Notes: generated by a model not told the origin, from the letters alone. Counted from the stretch's first letter, positions 9,242 to 18,763 are shown. The stretch is DNA of 64,000 nucleotides from Legionellales bacterium (GCA_002708265.1 PANA01000001.1:248001-312000); one strand, 5' to 3'. Program-made: numbers and translations.

Positions 9242-10009
9242 TTATAGTAGTCTTCTACGGGTAGGTGCACTTCTAGAACCTTCCCCATCAGCTTCAGGAG
9301 CAGCAACTTCAGCTTCAGGAGCAGCAACTTCAGCTTCAGGAGCAGCAACTGTTTCAGCTTCAAGAGCGGCAACTTCAGCTTCAGGAGCGGTAGTAGTGTC
9401 TACTGCAGTTGCAGTAGTCATTGAAGGTGTATTTAGCACTGTTGCGAGATGAGGTGCAAAAGTCACACGAGGGGCAGCATCAGCTTCGGGCTGCTCATCA
9501 ACAGGTGTGTGCACGGACGCTTCAGCGTCATCTAAAGCAGAATCACTTGATTGAGAGGGTGTTTCACTTGGCGCATTAAAAGCGGTTAAATCTTGTTTAA
9601 ATGCTTGCTTTGCCCCTTTTGCTTTAACCGCAAGAGATATGTAGAGAGCTAGTGCCAGTGGCGCAAGCGCAATTGAAAATACGATGCCAAGCGTCCATTG
9701 GACAACTTTCATAAACTGTGTTTTTGCGTCGTGGTCTTTAACAATTGGAGCAGCAAACTGTAGCTTTCCATCAGCGTCATAGATACGCAGGTTATAAGTG
9801 GTTTTAGAAAGACCTACTGGCCATATACGAGCCAGGTTAGTTGCAGACTGGTCTCTCATGTCGTGAGCGGCGTTAATGCCATTGATACGAAGATTCGGGA
9901 TACGGCCAGCATGAATGCTTAACGCGATTTCGTTAGCTAGTGCAGAAGCCTGAGCAGCATCTATACGTTCGTCTTCTTTGGCCCTAAGCGTGATGTATTC
10001 TACAGACAT
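9242..10009 (-). CDS. Orphan hairpin-membrane protein, family member C, with heptad repeat tail
   Basis: The frame encodes 255 residues from the ATG at 10009, six bases after a GAGG site. It shares the layout of its neighbours: an N-terminal strand (VEYITLRA), helices, a beta segment TTYNLRIYDADGKLQFA near residues 90-107, and one hydrophobic hairpin with central APLA at about 120-150. The remaining 100 residues are acidic and Pro/Ala-rich, including a seven-residue repeat of the type APEAEVA, and end in an Arg cluster (RRRLL). Sequence identity to members A and B is low, so family membership rests on architecture and position. Function is unknown. Confidence 0.65.
   Translation of the reverse strand: MSVEYITLRAKEDERIDAAQASALANEIALSIHAGRIPNLRINGINAAHDMRDQSATNLARIWPVGLSKTTYNLRIYDADGKLQFAAPIVKDHDAKTQFMKVVQWTLGIVFSIALAPLALALYISLAVKAKGAKQAFKQDLTAFNAPSETPSQSSDSALDDAEASVHTPVDEQPEADAAPRVTFAPHLATVLNTPSMTTATAVDTTTAPEAEVAALEAETVAAPEAEVAAPEAEVAAPEADGEGSRSAPTRRRLL
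9291..9392 (-). repeat. 21-bp tandem repeat coding for APEAEVA
   Basis: Four to five imperfect copies of a 21-bp unit encode seven-residue Ala/Pro/Glu/Val repeats near the C-terminus of the 9242-10009 product. One copy carries an in-frame insertion. Such repeats vary easily in copy number by replication slippage. Confidence 0.85.
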
Positions 10010-10048
10010 AAACAACCTCTTTTTGATAGTAAATGCAAAACTCCGCGC

Positions 10049-10077
10049 AATATAACTTAGAAGCCCTGAGTGAACAA
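10049..10077 (-). promoter_or_regulatory. Candidate promoter of the 9242-10009 gene
   Basis: On the minus strand TTGTTC (10072-10077) and TATATT (10049-10054) are separated by 17 bases, about 40 bases before the ATG. Confidence 0.4.
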
Positions 10078-10096
10078 TTTTGTTGAAAAGAATAAA

Positions 10097-10714
10097 CTAA
10101 GCCTTGTAACTAAACTTCTCTCCAGAGGTTGTTGACAGTCTTCTCGTCGCCTCAAGTGGCAGCTTGACTTTTGCGCTTTGCGGGTATGAAGGGTATGCCG
10201 TTAGAAATGGTGTCGTTTTCTGCTCAGGAGAAATATCCGATTCTGCTGAAATACGGTTTGACTCCTCTATGGGGGCAGAACTAATGGTCAAATTAAATTG
10301 TCTTATCCGTGGCCGATTTGCCAATAGAGAAAAGGCGGCGACGAGCCCCCACAATAAAAATAATGGAGCAAGCAAAACTAGGCAAACAAATCCAAGTGCT
10401 CTTCGGATGTGATGGCCTCGAGCAAACTTAGAACCAATGGTTCGGCTTTGGTTTTTTAAAGGTTGGCCATTGTATTGAAAGTGGCATTTTATTTTTGCTT
10501 CCGTGTCAAAAAAAGTCCCCATTAAACGAAAAAAGTGATTCGCTATCTTTAGACTACTAGGGGTTCTATTGTTAAAGTAAGGAGAGGTTTTTCCTTTATT
10601 AAGTTTAATAATATGAGATAGTAAATAGTCGTTGGTTATAACATGCTTTAGTACTTGGTTTGGGTGCTTGTTTTCCGTTTTTACTTCTAGTATTAAATGT
10701 GTTGTATAGGGCAT
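10097..10714 (-). CDS. Orphan hairpin-membrane protein, family member D
   Basis: A strong AGGAG site precedes the ATG at 10714; the product has 205 residues. The order of elements matches members A-C: an N-terminal strand (THLILEVK), a helical part, a beta segment near residues 75-90 (KIKCHFQYNGQPLKN), a basic stretch, and a hydrophobic hairpin centred on LLAPLFLLWG at about 105-135. A 70-residue Ser/Pro/Arg-containing tail follows. No signal peptide is visible. It lies 23 bases after an SDR gene and may be the last gene of a cutA-SDR-orphan transcript. I do not recognise the family. Confidence 0.62.
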   Translation of the reverse strand: MPYTTHLILEVKTENKHPNQVLKHVITNDYLLSHIIKLNKGKTSPYFNNRTPSSLKIANHFFRLMGTFFDTEAKIKCHFQYNGQPLKNQSRTIGSKFARGHHIRRALGFVCLVLLAPLFLLWGLVAAFSLLANRPRIRQFNLTISSAPIEESNRISAESDISPEQKTTPFLTAYPSYPQSAKVKLPLEATRRLSTTSGEKFSYKA

Positions 10715-10737
10715 CCTTGTTCTCCTAATATTTTAAA

Positions 10738-11469
10738 TTATGGTTCTACCACCTGACCATTCCAAGCTAGTACTTGTCCCGTGTTTTCTTCAGAAGCACT
10801 CTTTAAAACTTGAATCAGCTTATGGGCACTCACTTGTGGAGAAAATAGTTGTTCTTTTGGTGTGTTTGATGAAAACGGTAATGATAGATTAGATGCTACA
10901 GTGCCTGGGTGTAAGCCTAATACAATACTTTCCTTGTTAACACGCTCAAACTCAATGGCTAAACATTTTAAGAGCATGTTAAGAGCAGCTTTTGAGGCGC
11001 GATAGCCATACCAGCCTCCTAAGTGGTTGTCTGAAATACTACCGACGCGAGCAGAAAGTGCTGCGAAACAAACCGGTCCAGCTTTGGTGAGTAGTGGAGA
11101 AAAGGCGCGAGCAATCATTAGTGGGCCGATGGCATTGACATGGTATAAGCGGGCCAATTGATCTGCTTGGCACTGTTTAATATTTTTTTCAGGTTTTAGC
11201 GTTTCATCATGTAATAAGCCAGTGGCCACAATAATACAGCTGTAGGGGCCAAAGTTTGCCGCACACTCAGCAGCTTTTTCTATGCTAGCCATGTTATCAA
11301 AATCAACTAGGGTGTTGCGAACTTTATCACTACTAGATTGCGTGGGGGTCCGTGATAAAGCTAGCAGGTGCTGACAAGAATCTTCCTGAGCAATGGCTTC
11401 CATTAGTGCGCACCCAATAGCGCCACTAGTGCCGACAACAATAGTGTTTGAAAAATTAGGATGAGCCAT
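10738..11469 (-). CDS. Short-chain dehydrogenase/reductase
   Basis: This 243-residue protein is an SDR with a slightly altered cofactor loop VVGTSGAIG near residues 11-19. The NAD(P)-binding D-[FM] region follows, and a catalytic triad is visible: Ser in AALSARVG and YxxxK in YGYRASKAA. It resembles the C-factor/CsgA-like group of SDRs. Substrate is not predictable. The gene starts 4 bases after the cutA stop codon and is followed 23 bases later by an orphan gene, suggesting cotranscription. Confidence 0.85.
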   Translation of the reverse strand: MAHPNFSNTIVVGTSGAIGCALMEAIAQEDSCQHLLALSRTPTQSSSDKVRNTLVDFDNMASIEKAAECAANFGPYSCIIVATGLLHDETLKPEKNIKQCQADQLARLYHVNAIGPLMIARAFSPLLTKAGPVCFAALSARVGSISDNHLGGWYGYRASKAALNMLLKCLAIEFERVNKESIVLGLHPGTVASNLSLPFSSNTPKEQLFSPQVSAHKLIQVLKSASEENTGQVLAWNGQVVEP

Positions 11470-11472
11470 TTT

Positions 11473-11817
11473 TTAAAATGTCTCCGTACGATTGCTTAAG
11501 TCGATTTGTTGTTCTACCCAAGAGATATAAGGGCCATATCCAGAGCTAACAGGGGTCGTGATGATTTCAGGACACTCATCAGGATGATGCTCTAAAATGG
11601 CAGATTGAACGGACTTAAGCGCTGTTATAGTTGTTTTAATCAACAGAAGGGTTTGTTGATTATGCTCTAATTGCCCATCCCATTCGTAGGTGGTCAATAC
11701 ATTAGAGATTTGTTTTACGCAGGCTGCTAAGTGTGTGGTCACTAAGAAATGAGCCAATTTTTTGGCGATTTTTTCATCCGGAACACTACAGTGCACTAAG
11801 CAAATATTGGTCTCCAC
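11473..11817 (-). CDS. cutA: Divalent-cation tolerance protein CutA
   Basis: CutA is a small trimeric protein linked to metal tolerance; its precise role is debated. I place the start at the GTG at 11817, eight bases after a strong AAGGAG, giving 114 residues, the normal family length. The ATG at 11859 has no ribosome site and would add a Lys-rich extension. Family features are CSVPDE near the start, LAACV, YEWDG, LLLIKT, HHPDECPEI and the closing YISWV. CutA beside dsbD and groESL is the ancestral order, here separated from dsbD by the orphan cluster. Confidence 0.93.
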   Translation of the reverse strand: METNICLVHCSVPDEKIAKKLAHFLVTTHLAACVKQISNVLTTYEWDGQLEHNQQTLLLIKTTITALKSVQSAILEHHPDECPEIITTPVSSGYGPYISWVEQQIDLSNRTETF

Positions 11818-11895
11818 TTGATTTGTCTCCTTTTTTTTCTTTTGGCATGATGATTGCATCTATGACAGTCACCCTTGTCAGTAGGAGACTGTCCA

Positions 11896-13290
11896 ATGAA
11901 ATCACTATCCCGTTCTAGCCGTGATGGGCAACTCAGACCTGAGAAGGTTCACGCAAATGATGTTTACATGGTTCGAACACGTGAACATAAAATTCTTAAG
12001 GATAGCCTTCTCAGTCAAAGAGAGTATGACGCGGTTCGTCGCTTTAAAGATAGTCATGACTCTCGAAATCTTAAACTGTCACGTAAAGATAACATACTCG
12101 ATTTATCCACATCGGTCATCTTTGATGATGAAGGGCATGCGTTTGCATTGTTCAGAGGAAAATCATTTCGTCAACAAATGTTACAAATGGGAACACCTCT
12201 TAGCCATGCTCCTCACCGAGCAGATATAGACGAAATCAAAACGCTCGGGAAAGGGGCTTTTGGACGGGTTAAAATTTGTCAAAACATTGAGTCAGGAAAG
12301 TGGTATGCCGTCAAAATTATACCCACGGAAGGGCGCTACATCTCTCCTACCAGTATCAGTCAAGAGCTCTATTCTGAAGGGCAAGCACTGCATCGTTTGA
12401 AACGACTCAAAGGTCGTACACATCTAAAGACTGGAGCAGAAAAATATTATCTTTTTCAACAGCTGGTGAGAGGGGTTGATTTGCATCACTGGCTTCATCA
12501 AAATCGCCAGATGTCTGCCTCTTCAGAACATGAGAAGAAATGTCTGCGCATAGGGCTTAATGCTATAAGAGCTTTAGCTCAATGCCACCAAGTAGGACTG
12601 TTACATCGTGATATTAAGCTCAGCAATCTGATGATCGACCCGGTAAGCCTCGAGGTTACTTTGGTTGATTTTGGTTTCGCTCAGCAAATGGGGACACGAA
12701 AAGAGGTCTTTTCAAACAACCTAGTCGGGACAGAAGGCTGTTGGGCCCCTGAGGTACTTGTAGAGCATAAGGGGCAGTATCGATATAGCGAGGCCACTGA
12801 AGTTTTTTCCTTAGGGTTAGTTATCGGGGCCATTTTGTTTGGAAAAGACTTTTTAACAGATTATAGAGGCTTTAAAAGGAGTGCGTTGGCAGATTTTGGG
12901 CTAACCCCACATGACTTCAGGGCTGAGGCGAGGCTCCCAGAAGGGGATCCGATGAGAGCACCATGGGTCCGGTTTTGTCAGCAGCTAGCCATAAACCCCA
13001 CCGCTGGGCAGCTACAGTTGTTGCCACTATCTATGCAAATGCCTGCAATGATCTTAGGGCAGATGCTCTCCACAGATACAACTGCTCGTCCAAGCATGCA
13101 AAAGCTGGAGAAAGTTTTTAAGAAAATGATCAAAGTTCACGATATCCAGGTCGGTACTGCCAGGCCAACATGGTTCGAACGTTTCAAAGGGACCTATAAA
13201 TATGTAAAACCAGCAAAAAATGCCCCTTCAACTCCCCCAGAAGAAATCATAAAACAAGCAAATGCACTGTTTGGTATGAAACCACACTAA
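11896..13290 (+). CDS. Eukaryotic-type Ser/Thr protein kinase
   Basis: The frame encodes 464 residues from the ATG at 11896, eight bases after AGGAG. The kinase domain spans about 112-430. It has a Gly-rich loop GKGAFGRV (118-125), AVK with Lys140, the catalytic loop HRDIKLSN (237-244), DFG (258-260) and APE (284-286). The usual Asp of the D-x-[WF]-S-x-G motif is Glu (TEVFSLG). About 110 residues precede the domain and match nothing I know. No transmembrane segment or PASTA repeats are present, unlike housekeeping PknB kinases. That soluble architecture resembles translocated kinases of Legionella, but secretion is inference. It is divergent from cutA and just upstream of groESL. Confidence 0.93.
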   Translation: MKSLSRSSRDGQLRPEKVHANDVYMVRTREHKILKDSLLSQREYDAVRRFKDSHDSRNLKLSRKDNILDLSTSVIFDDEGHAFALFRGKSFRQQMLQMGTPLSHAPHRADIDEIKTLGKGAFGRVKICQNIESGKWYAVKIIPTEGRYISPTSISQELYSEGQALHRLKRLKGRTHLKTGAEKYYLFQQLVRGVDLHHWLHQNRQMSASSEHEKKCLRIGLNAIRALAQCHQVGLLHRDIKLSNLMIDPVSLEVTLVDFGFAQQMGTRKEVFSNNLVGTEGCWAPEVLVEHKGQYRYSEATEVFSLGLVIGAILFGKDFLTDYRGFKRSALADFGLTPHDFRAEARLPEGDPMRAPWVRFCQQLAINPTAGQLQLLPLSMQMPAMILGQMLSTDTTARPSMQKLEKVFKKMIKVHDIQVGTARPTWFERFKGTYKYVKPAKNAPSTPPEEIIKQANALFGMKPH

Positions 13291-13329
13291 TACTTGCTCC
13301 CACGGTCACTTTTCTCGGTGACTGAGCGG

Positions 13330-13357
13330 TTGACAGCAGCGTGCTGAGGCGTATTAT
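13330..13357 (+). promoter_or_regulatory. Sigma70-type promoter of groESL
   Basis: TTGACA (13330-13335) and TATTAT (13352-13357) are 16 bases apart, and the -10 box runs directly into the CIRCE operator. I saw no sigma32-type boxes here. Confidence 0.8.
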
Positions 13358-13383
13358 TAGCACTCAAGGACCTAGAGTGCTAA
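13357..13383 (+). promoter_or_regulatory. CIRCE operator (HrcA-binding site) of groESL
   Basis: The sequence TTAGCACTC, nine bases, GAGTGCTAA is an exact match to the classical CIRCE element. Its position overlaps the expected transcription start, as at other HrcA-repressed groE operons. It implies that an hrcA gene exists elsewhere in the genome. Confidence 0.95.
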
Positions 13384-13427
13384 AAAGCCTAGGTTGTCAC
13401 TTGTCGTTAACCATGGAGAGCTAATAA

Positions 13428-15396
<1,969 letters not shown>

Positions 15397-15417
15397 TCAT
15401 TCAGTCTTCCTAACGTC

Positions 15418-15445
15418 AAAAGCCCGGCAATTGCTGGGCTTTTTT
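15418..15445 (+). terminator. Intrinsic terminator after groEL
   Basis: The stem AAAAGCCC...GGGCTTTT, with inner GGC/GCT pairing and an AATT loop, ends in a T-run 22 bases after the groEL stop. It can also serve coq7, which converges from the other side. Confidence 0.85.
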
Positions 15446-15458
15446 ATGATTTAACAAT

Positions 15459-16097
15459 TTAAATGTACTGAGCCGAGATCGTCATAACCCGTGAGACCCA
15501 CTTCATGGCTTGCGGAATCGGCCAGGGTAAATGGCTTGCGCCTGCCTGAAGAGCTGTTTGAGCATGTTCTTGTTCATCAATGCGCATTTGTTTCAGTATG
15601 GCTGCCGAACGGTAATCTTCAGGAGATAATTTGCCTAGGTGCCTATCAATATGTTCAACCACCTGGTTTTCCGTTTCTGCTAGAAAGCCAAGGTTATATT
15701 CATCACCACAAATACCTGCTGCGACGCCCATTCCCAAGGCGCCAGCATACCATACAGGATTTAAATAGCTGCGATGAGAATTTAATTCGATAAGGCGCTC
15801 AGAACACCACTTTAAGTGATCATTTTCTTCTTCGGCCGCTCGTGCCAACTTTTCTTTTACCGCCGGATTGCGACTGGTTAGCGCCTGCCCCTGATAGAGT
15901 GCTTGAGCACATACTTCTCCCACATGGTTTACTCGCATAAGACGGGCGGATTGCTTGGCAGTCTTGGCATCCAAGGTATCCCTAGGTAAGGTGTTTGCAG
16001 GGTTAGCACGCCCTGTGCCCGAAGGCGTCGCAAAACAGGTTTGTAAAAAGGTTTGTGCGCCGATTAAAAATCGATCAACAGGACTGAAATTTTTCAT
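15459..16097 (-). CDS. coq7: Coq7-type ubiquinone hydroxylase
   Basis: Coq7 is the diiron monooxygenase that makes the last ring hydroxylation in ubiquinone synthesis, replacing UbiF. The 212-residue protein has repeated diiron ligands: the Glu in MRVNHVGEVCAQ, EEENDH near residues 89-94, the Glu residues of ETENQVVEH, and DEQEHA near 174-179. It has a short hydrophobic segment around YAGALGMGVAAGI for membrane association. Transcription converges on groEL. Confidence 0.93.
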   Translation of the reverse strand: MKNFSPVDRFLIGAQTFLQTCFATPSGTGRANPANTLPRDTLDAKTAKQSARLMRVNHVGEVCAQALYQGQALTSRNPAVKEKLARAAEEENDHLKWCSERLIELNSHRSYLNPVWYAGALGMGVAAGICGDEYNLGFLAETENQVVEHIDRHLGKLSPEDYRSAAILKQMRIDEQEHAQTALQAGASHLPWPIPQAMKWVSRVMTISAQYI

Positions 16098-16231
16098 CGC
16101 TGGGCTCCAGCAAATAAGCTTTTGAGTAGCTAACCAAAAACAAGGAGGGTAGTCAATTCAGCAGGAAACCTGTTAGCGAAACAAGTTATCGGTTTAACTT
16201 TTGGGAGGCTGCAAAAAATCTATATCTTAGG

Positions 16232-16251
16232 TATACTCGCCCAAGGGCGAG
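16232..16251 (+). promoter_or_regulatory. Promoter -10 box with overlapping palindrome before the DUF47 gene
   Basis: A TATACT box (16232-16237) overlaps a 16-base palindrome CTCGCCC-AA-GGGCGAG (16236-16251), about where transcription should begin. An operator or a 5' hairpin are both possible. No clear -35 box is seen. Confidence 0.4.
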
Positions 16252-16269
16252 CTATCGGAGACAAATATT

Positions 16270-16944
16270 ATGGGAACAGGCTTTTTAGGCATTTTTGCCT
16301 CATCACCATTTAAACCGCTTCAGGCCCATATGCAGACGGTTCAATCTGCCTCCCTGGCGTTAGTTGATTTCATCGACGCGGTATTTGCTGAAAACTGGAG
16401 CAAGGCTGAGGAAGCATATCAGTCTATCGCGCATCTGGAGTCACAAGCAGACGCCCAGAAAAAAGATATTCGTCTGCACCTGCCCAAAAGTTTATTTATG
16501 CCTGTTTCGAGAAGTGACCTGCTCAGTCTGCTTGCTGCTCAAGACAAAATTGCTAACAAGGCTAAAGATATCTCAGGGATCTTGCTGGGACGACGACTAA
16601 AGTTTCCTGAAAATGTTCAAGATGAATACCGCGCTTTTCTAAACTGCTGCTGCCAAACAATTGAGCAAGCTATGCTAGCCGTTGGTGCTTTCGATGAGTT
16701 GCTTGAAACGGGCTTCAAGGGGCATGAAGTAAAGCTGGTTGAGAACATGATTTTAACCTTAGATACGCTGGAAGATGAGTCGGATAAGCTTCAGCGCAAA
16801 CTGCGCGCTAAATTGTACGAGCATGAAGAGCAACTGAACCCTGTAGACGCTATCTTTTTGTATGAGGTGATAAAGTGGACGGGAGATTTGGCCGATCGTG
16901 CACAACACGCCGGCCACTGTTTGCAGTTGTTAGTGGCTCGTTAA
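16270..16944 (+). CDS. DUF47 (PhoU-like) phosphate transport regulator
   Basis: This 224-residue, nearly all-helical protein belongs to the DUF47/TIGR00153 family, related to PhoU. Typical parts are an N-terminal FKPLQAHM region, long amphipathic helices, EDESDKLQRKLR near residues 160-171, and a C-terminal YEVIKWTGDLADRAQHAG. Such proteins usually partner a PiT phosphate permease encoded next door. Here the permease is 8 kb away at 25166-26416. Its stop codon overlaps that of convergent zapB (shared TTAA). Confidence 0.88.
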   Translation: MGTGFLGIFASSPFKPLQAHMQTVQSASLALVDFIDAVFAENWSKAEEAYQSIAHLESQADAQKKDIRLHLPKSLFMPVSRSDLLSLLAAQDKIANKAKDISGILLGRRLKFPENVQDEYRAFLNCCCQTIEQAMLAVGAFDELLETGFKGHEVKLVENMILTLDTLEDESDKLQRKLRAKLYEHEEQLNPVDAIFLYEVIKWTGDLADRAQHAGHCLQLLVAR

Positions 16945-17186
16945 GCGTCTATTGCTTCAATAGCGCGAGCAAAAGGCTCGAGGACCTCTTCATGTAAGTC
17001 GCCTTGAATGTCGATTTGATCAAAGCGTTGAATAAGTGTACCGAGGTCTTCTCGCCATTTTTGGTGGTCTGCTTTGAGCATCGTATTTTCATCCACCAGC
17101 TCATCGATCTGTAAACGTAGTAGCTCGATAACTTCAATGGCATGTTCGACTTTCTTCTCAAGTTCTACTAGTAAGTCGCGTGACAT
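16941..17186 (-). CDS. zapB: Cell division protein ZapB
   Basis: The 81-residue product starting MSRDLLVELEKKVEHAIEVI is one continuous coiled coil with heptad leucines and isoleucines, then a short acidic tail. This matches the ZapB/DUF904 group that bridges the Z ring and ZapA. I choose the ATG at 17186, preceded by AAGGAA, over the longer frame to 17291, whose extra residues are not coiled coil. Confidence 0.8.
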   Translation of the reverse strand: MSRDLLVELEKKVEHAIEVIELLRLQIDELVDENTMLKADHQKWREDLGTLIQRFDQIDIQGDLHEEVLEPFARAIEAIDA

Positions 17187-17230
17187 TTGAAAAATTCCTT
17201 TAAGAAACATCCTTATTGAATAGTATGCGC

Positions 17231-17259
17231 TTGACAGATCGGATGCAACTGGGCATTCT
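17231..17259 (+). promoter_or_regulatory. Candidate promoter of the 17290 gene
   Basis: A perfect TTGACA (17231-17236) is followed after 17 bases by a poor -10 box CATTCT (17254-17259), 30 bases before the ATG. Confidence 0.3.
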
Positions 17260-17289
17260 TGAGCGCCAATTTTTAATTTGGTAGCTAAC

Positions 17290-18030
17290 ATGTTTCTACC
17301 GTTTTCAAATCATCAAGTAAGTTCTAAAAAAGGTATACGACCTTCCAATTTTATAGAAGCACATGAGCGCTTATTAAATGAGCATGCGCCTCATGAGGCA
17401 AGCTGCTTAGTAGACATATACAAATCCGATTCCGAAGGGAGTTTGTTAGATTTAACGAAGGCTCGTACAGATGATGGCAGCAACATTCTAATGCTGTTGT
17501 ATTTTTATCTAGGCTGGGTCCGGGAATTAAAAGACAATTGTAGCGAACGTTTGTTAAAAATCGATTTATTTTCAGAAGGCGCTGAGCAGCTAGAGAAGCA
17601 GCTCATTGATTATGAATTGGCTTTAATAGAGCTGATTAAAATGTTTCGCAAGCTTAGTTATGACTCTCTTTATACTGAGAAAAACAAAAATGGTTTAAGT
17701 GCTCAGCTGATTATTCAGCGTCCAGATTTAATGTTGCATGGGAAAATGATATCGGATCATTATGCGACAAATCCAAACTGGTTTTGTCCCCCAAAGCCTG
17801 TCAAGTTTTCTCGAAATAATGCCTGTGTTCGTAAGCGTAGAAATTCAGATGCTCAAACAACTGAGTATCAAGATTTTACTCCGGCAAAAAAAGCAAGTTT
17901 AAATAAGAGTCAAGGTGGCGCAAATAAAATGGAGATGGATATTCAGAAAGTGCCTGCGAATGTCGAAGAGGAAGATCCGAGCAGCAGTATTCACTGTTCT
18001 GTAAAGTCAACAAAACCAAAGCGTCGGTAA
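17290..18030 (+). CDS. Hypothetical protein, first of a tandem paralogue pair
   Basis: The frame encodes 246 residues from the ATG at 17290, chosen because MFLPFS aligns with MALWLPFS of the next gene; the ribosome site is weak. I do not recognise the family. It shares with the downstream protein a GSNILMLLYFYLGW block near residues 63-76 and an IKMFRKLSYDSLY...NGLSAQLI block near 120-145. The D-G-x-N-x-L and N-G-x-[ST]-x-Q-x-I pieces recall the turn-helix starts of ankyrin repeats, so a degenerate ankyrin-like core is possible. The last 80 residues are hydrophilic and basic, ending KPKRR. There is no signal peptide or membrane span. Confidence 0.65.
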   Translation: MFLPFSNHQVSSKKGIRPSNFIEAHERLLNEHAPHEASCLVDIYKSDSEGSLLDLTKARTDDGSNILMLLYFYLGWVRELKDNCSERLLKIDLFSEGAEQLEKQLIDYELALIELIKMFRKLSYDSLYTEKNKNGLSAQLIIQRPDLMLHGKMISDHYATNPNWFCPPKPVKFSRNNACVRKRRNSDAQTTEYQDFTPAKKASLNKSQGGANKMEMDIQKVPANVEEEDPSSSIHCSVKSTKPKRR

Positions 18031-18088
18031 TGTAATTGTTTGAAAAATTTGTGCTACGATAATATTTAAATTTATATGGAAGTTTTTT

Positions 18089-18739
18089 ATGGCTTTATGG
18101 CTACCTTTCTCGTACGAGACATATCAGAAGGGGCAAAGTTTATTAGAGATATCATACTCTCAGTTTGAATACTATTTGTTAACACAAACCCCTAAACAAA
18201 TTGATGAATATGTTGGAAAAACAGCTGCAATTAGCTGGTTTAAAATACCCTGGCCTAATGGAAAAAATGTCTTGGGGTGTTTGTATTTTTATCGAAACTG
18301 GTACCAGGAGCAAGTTGCTTTATTAAAGAGTTCTGAGCATATCATTTCGAAAGAGTTTAACGTGCGGGAAAGAGCTGTTTTGCTAGAGGCTGCTGAAGAA
18401 CGCTCTAGACTCATCGAGGATTATATTCGTCAGCTAAGAAAATTGGATATTGGAGGCCTCTATTATTGTCATGCTGATGTGAATGGCGTCACTCCTCAGC
18501 AGATTGCCGCAAAGTCTATTACAACTTGGGAAAGAAATAGAGACAGGGTCCAAGGGATATATACTGTTGAGCCACCAAGCCTGACATTTTTTATGTGCAC
18601 AATTAAAGAAGCTAGAAAAGACTATTTGAGACAGTATAAGCCTCAAGGAAGGCGAGTTTCTTTGCAGTTTATAGATTCTTTAAAAAATGATAGGCGAGAA
18701 AAATCAGTCACGTTGCGGACCAGGGTTGGGCAAAGGTAA
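18089..18739 (+). CDS. Hypothetical protein, second of a tandem paralogue pair
   Basis: This 216-residue protein starts at an ATG with GGAAG upstream. It aligns with the preceding product through LPFS at the N-terminus, GKNVLGCLYFYRNW near residues 58-71, and IRQLRKLDIGGLYYCHADVNGVTPQQIA near 115-142. Overall identity is low, so the duplication is old. The C-terminal third is Arg/Lys-rich. Function is unknown. The 58-base gap to the first gene, with no terminator visible, suggests one transcript. Confidence 0.65.
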   Translation: MALWLPFSYETYQKGQSLLEISYSQFEYYLLTQTPKQIDEYVGKTAAISWFKIPWPNGKNVLGCLYFYRNWYQEQVALLKSSEHIISKEFNVRERAVLLEAAEERSRLIEDYIRQLRKLDIGGLYYCHADVNGVTPQQIAAKSITTWERNRDRVQGIYTVEPPSLTFFMCTIKEARKDYLRQYKPQGRRVSLQFIDSLKNDRREKSVTLRTRVGQR

Positions 18740-18763
18740 TTAACAAAATGGAGTATAATCGGT

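Noticed and set aside
9115-9372. Frame coding for a Leu/Lys repeat protein opposite or beside the 21-bp repeat
   Set aside because: The repeat read in another frame produces this low-complexity stretch; it crosses the terminator at 9178-9204.
9480-9500. RVTF motif in family member C as a docking site for host phosphatase PP1
   Set aside because: A four-residue match is too frequent by chance to support a claim.
11818-11859. ATG at 11859 as cutA start
   Set aside because: It lacks a ribosome site, adds a Lys-rich extension, and the strong AAGGAG would lie inside the gene. The GTG at 11817 fits better.
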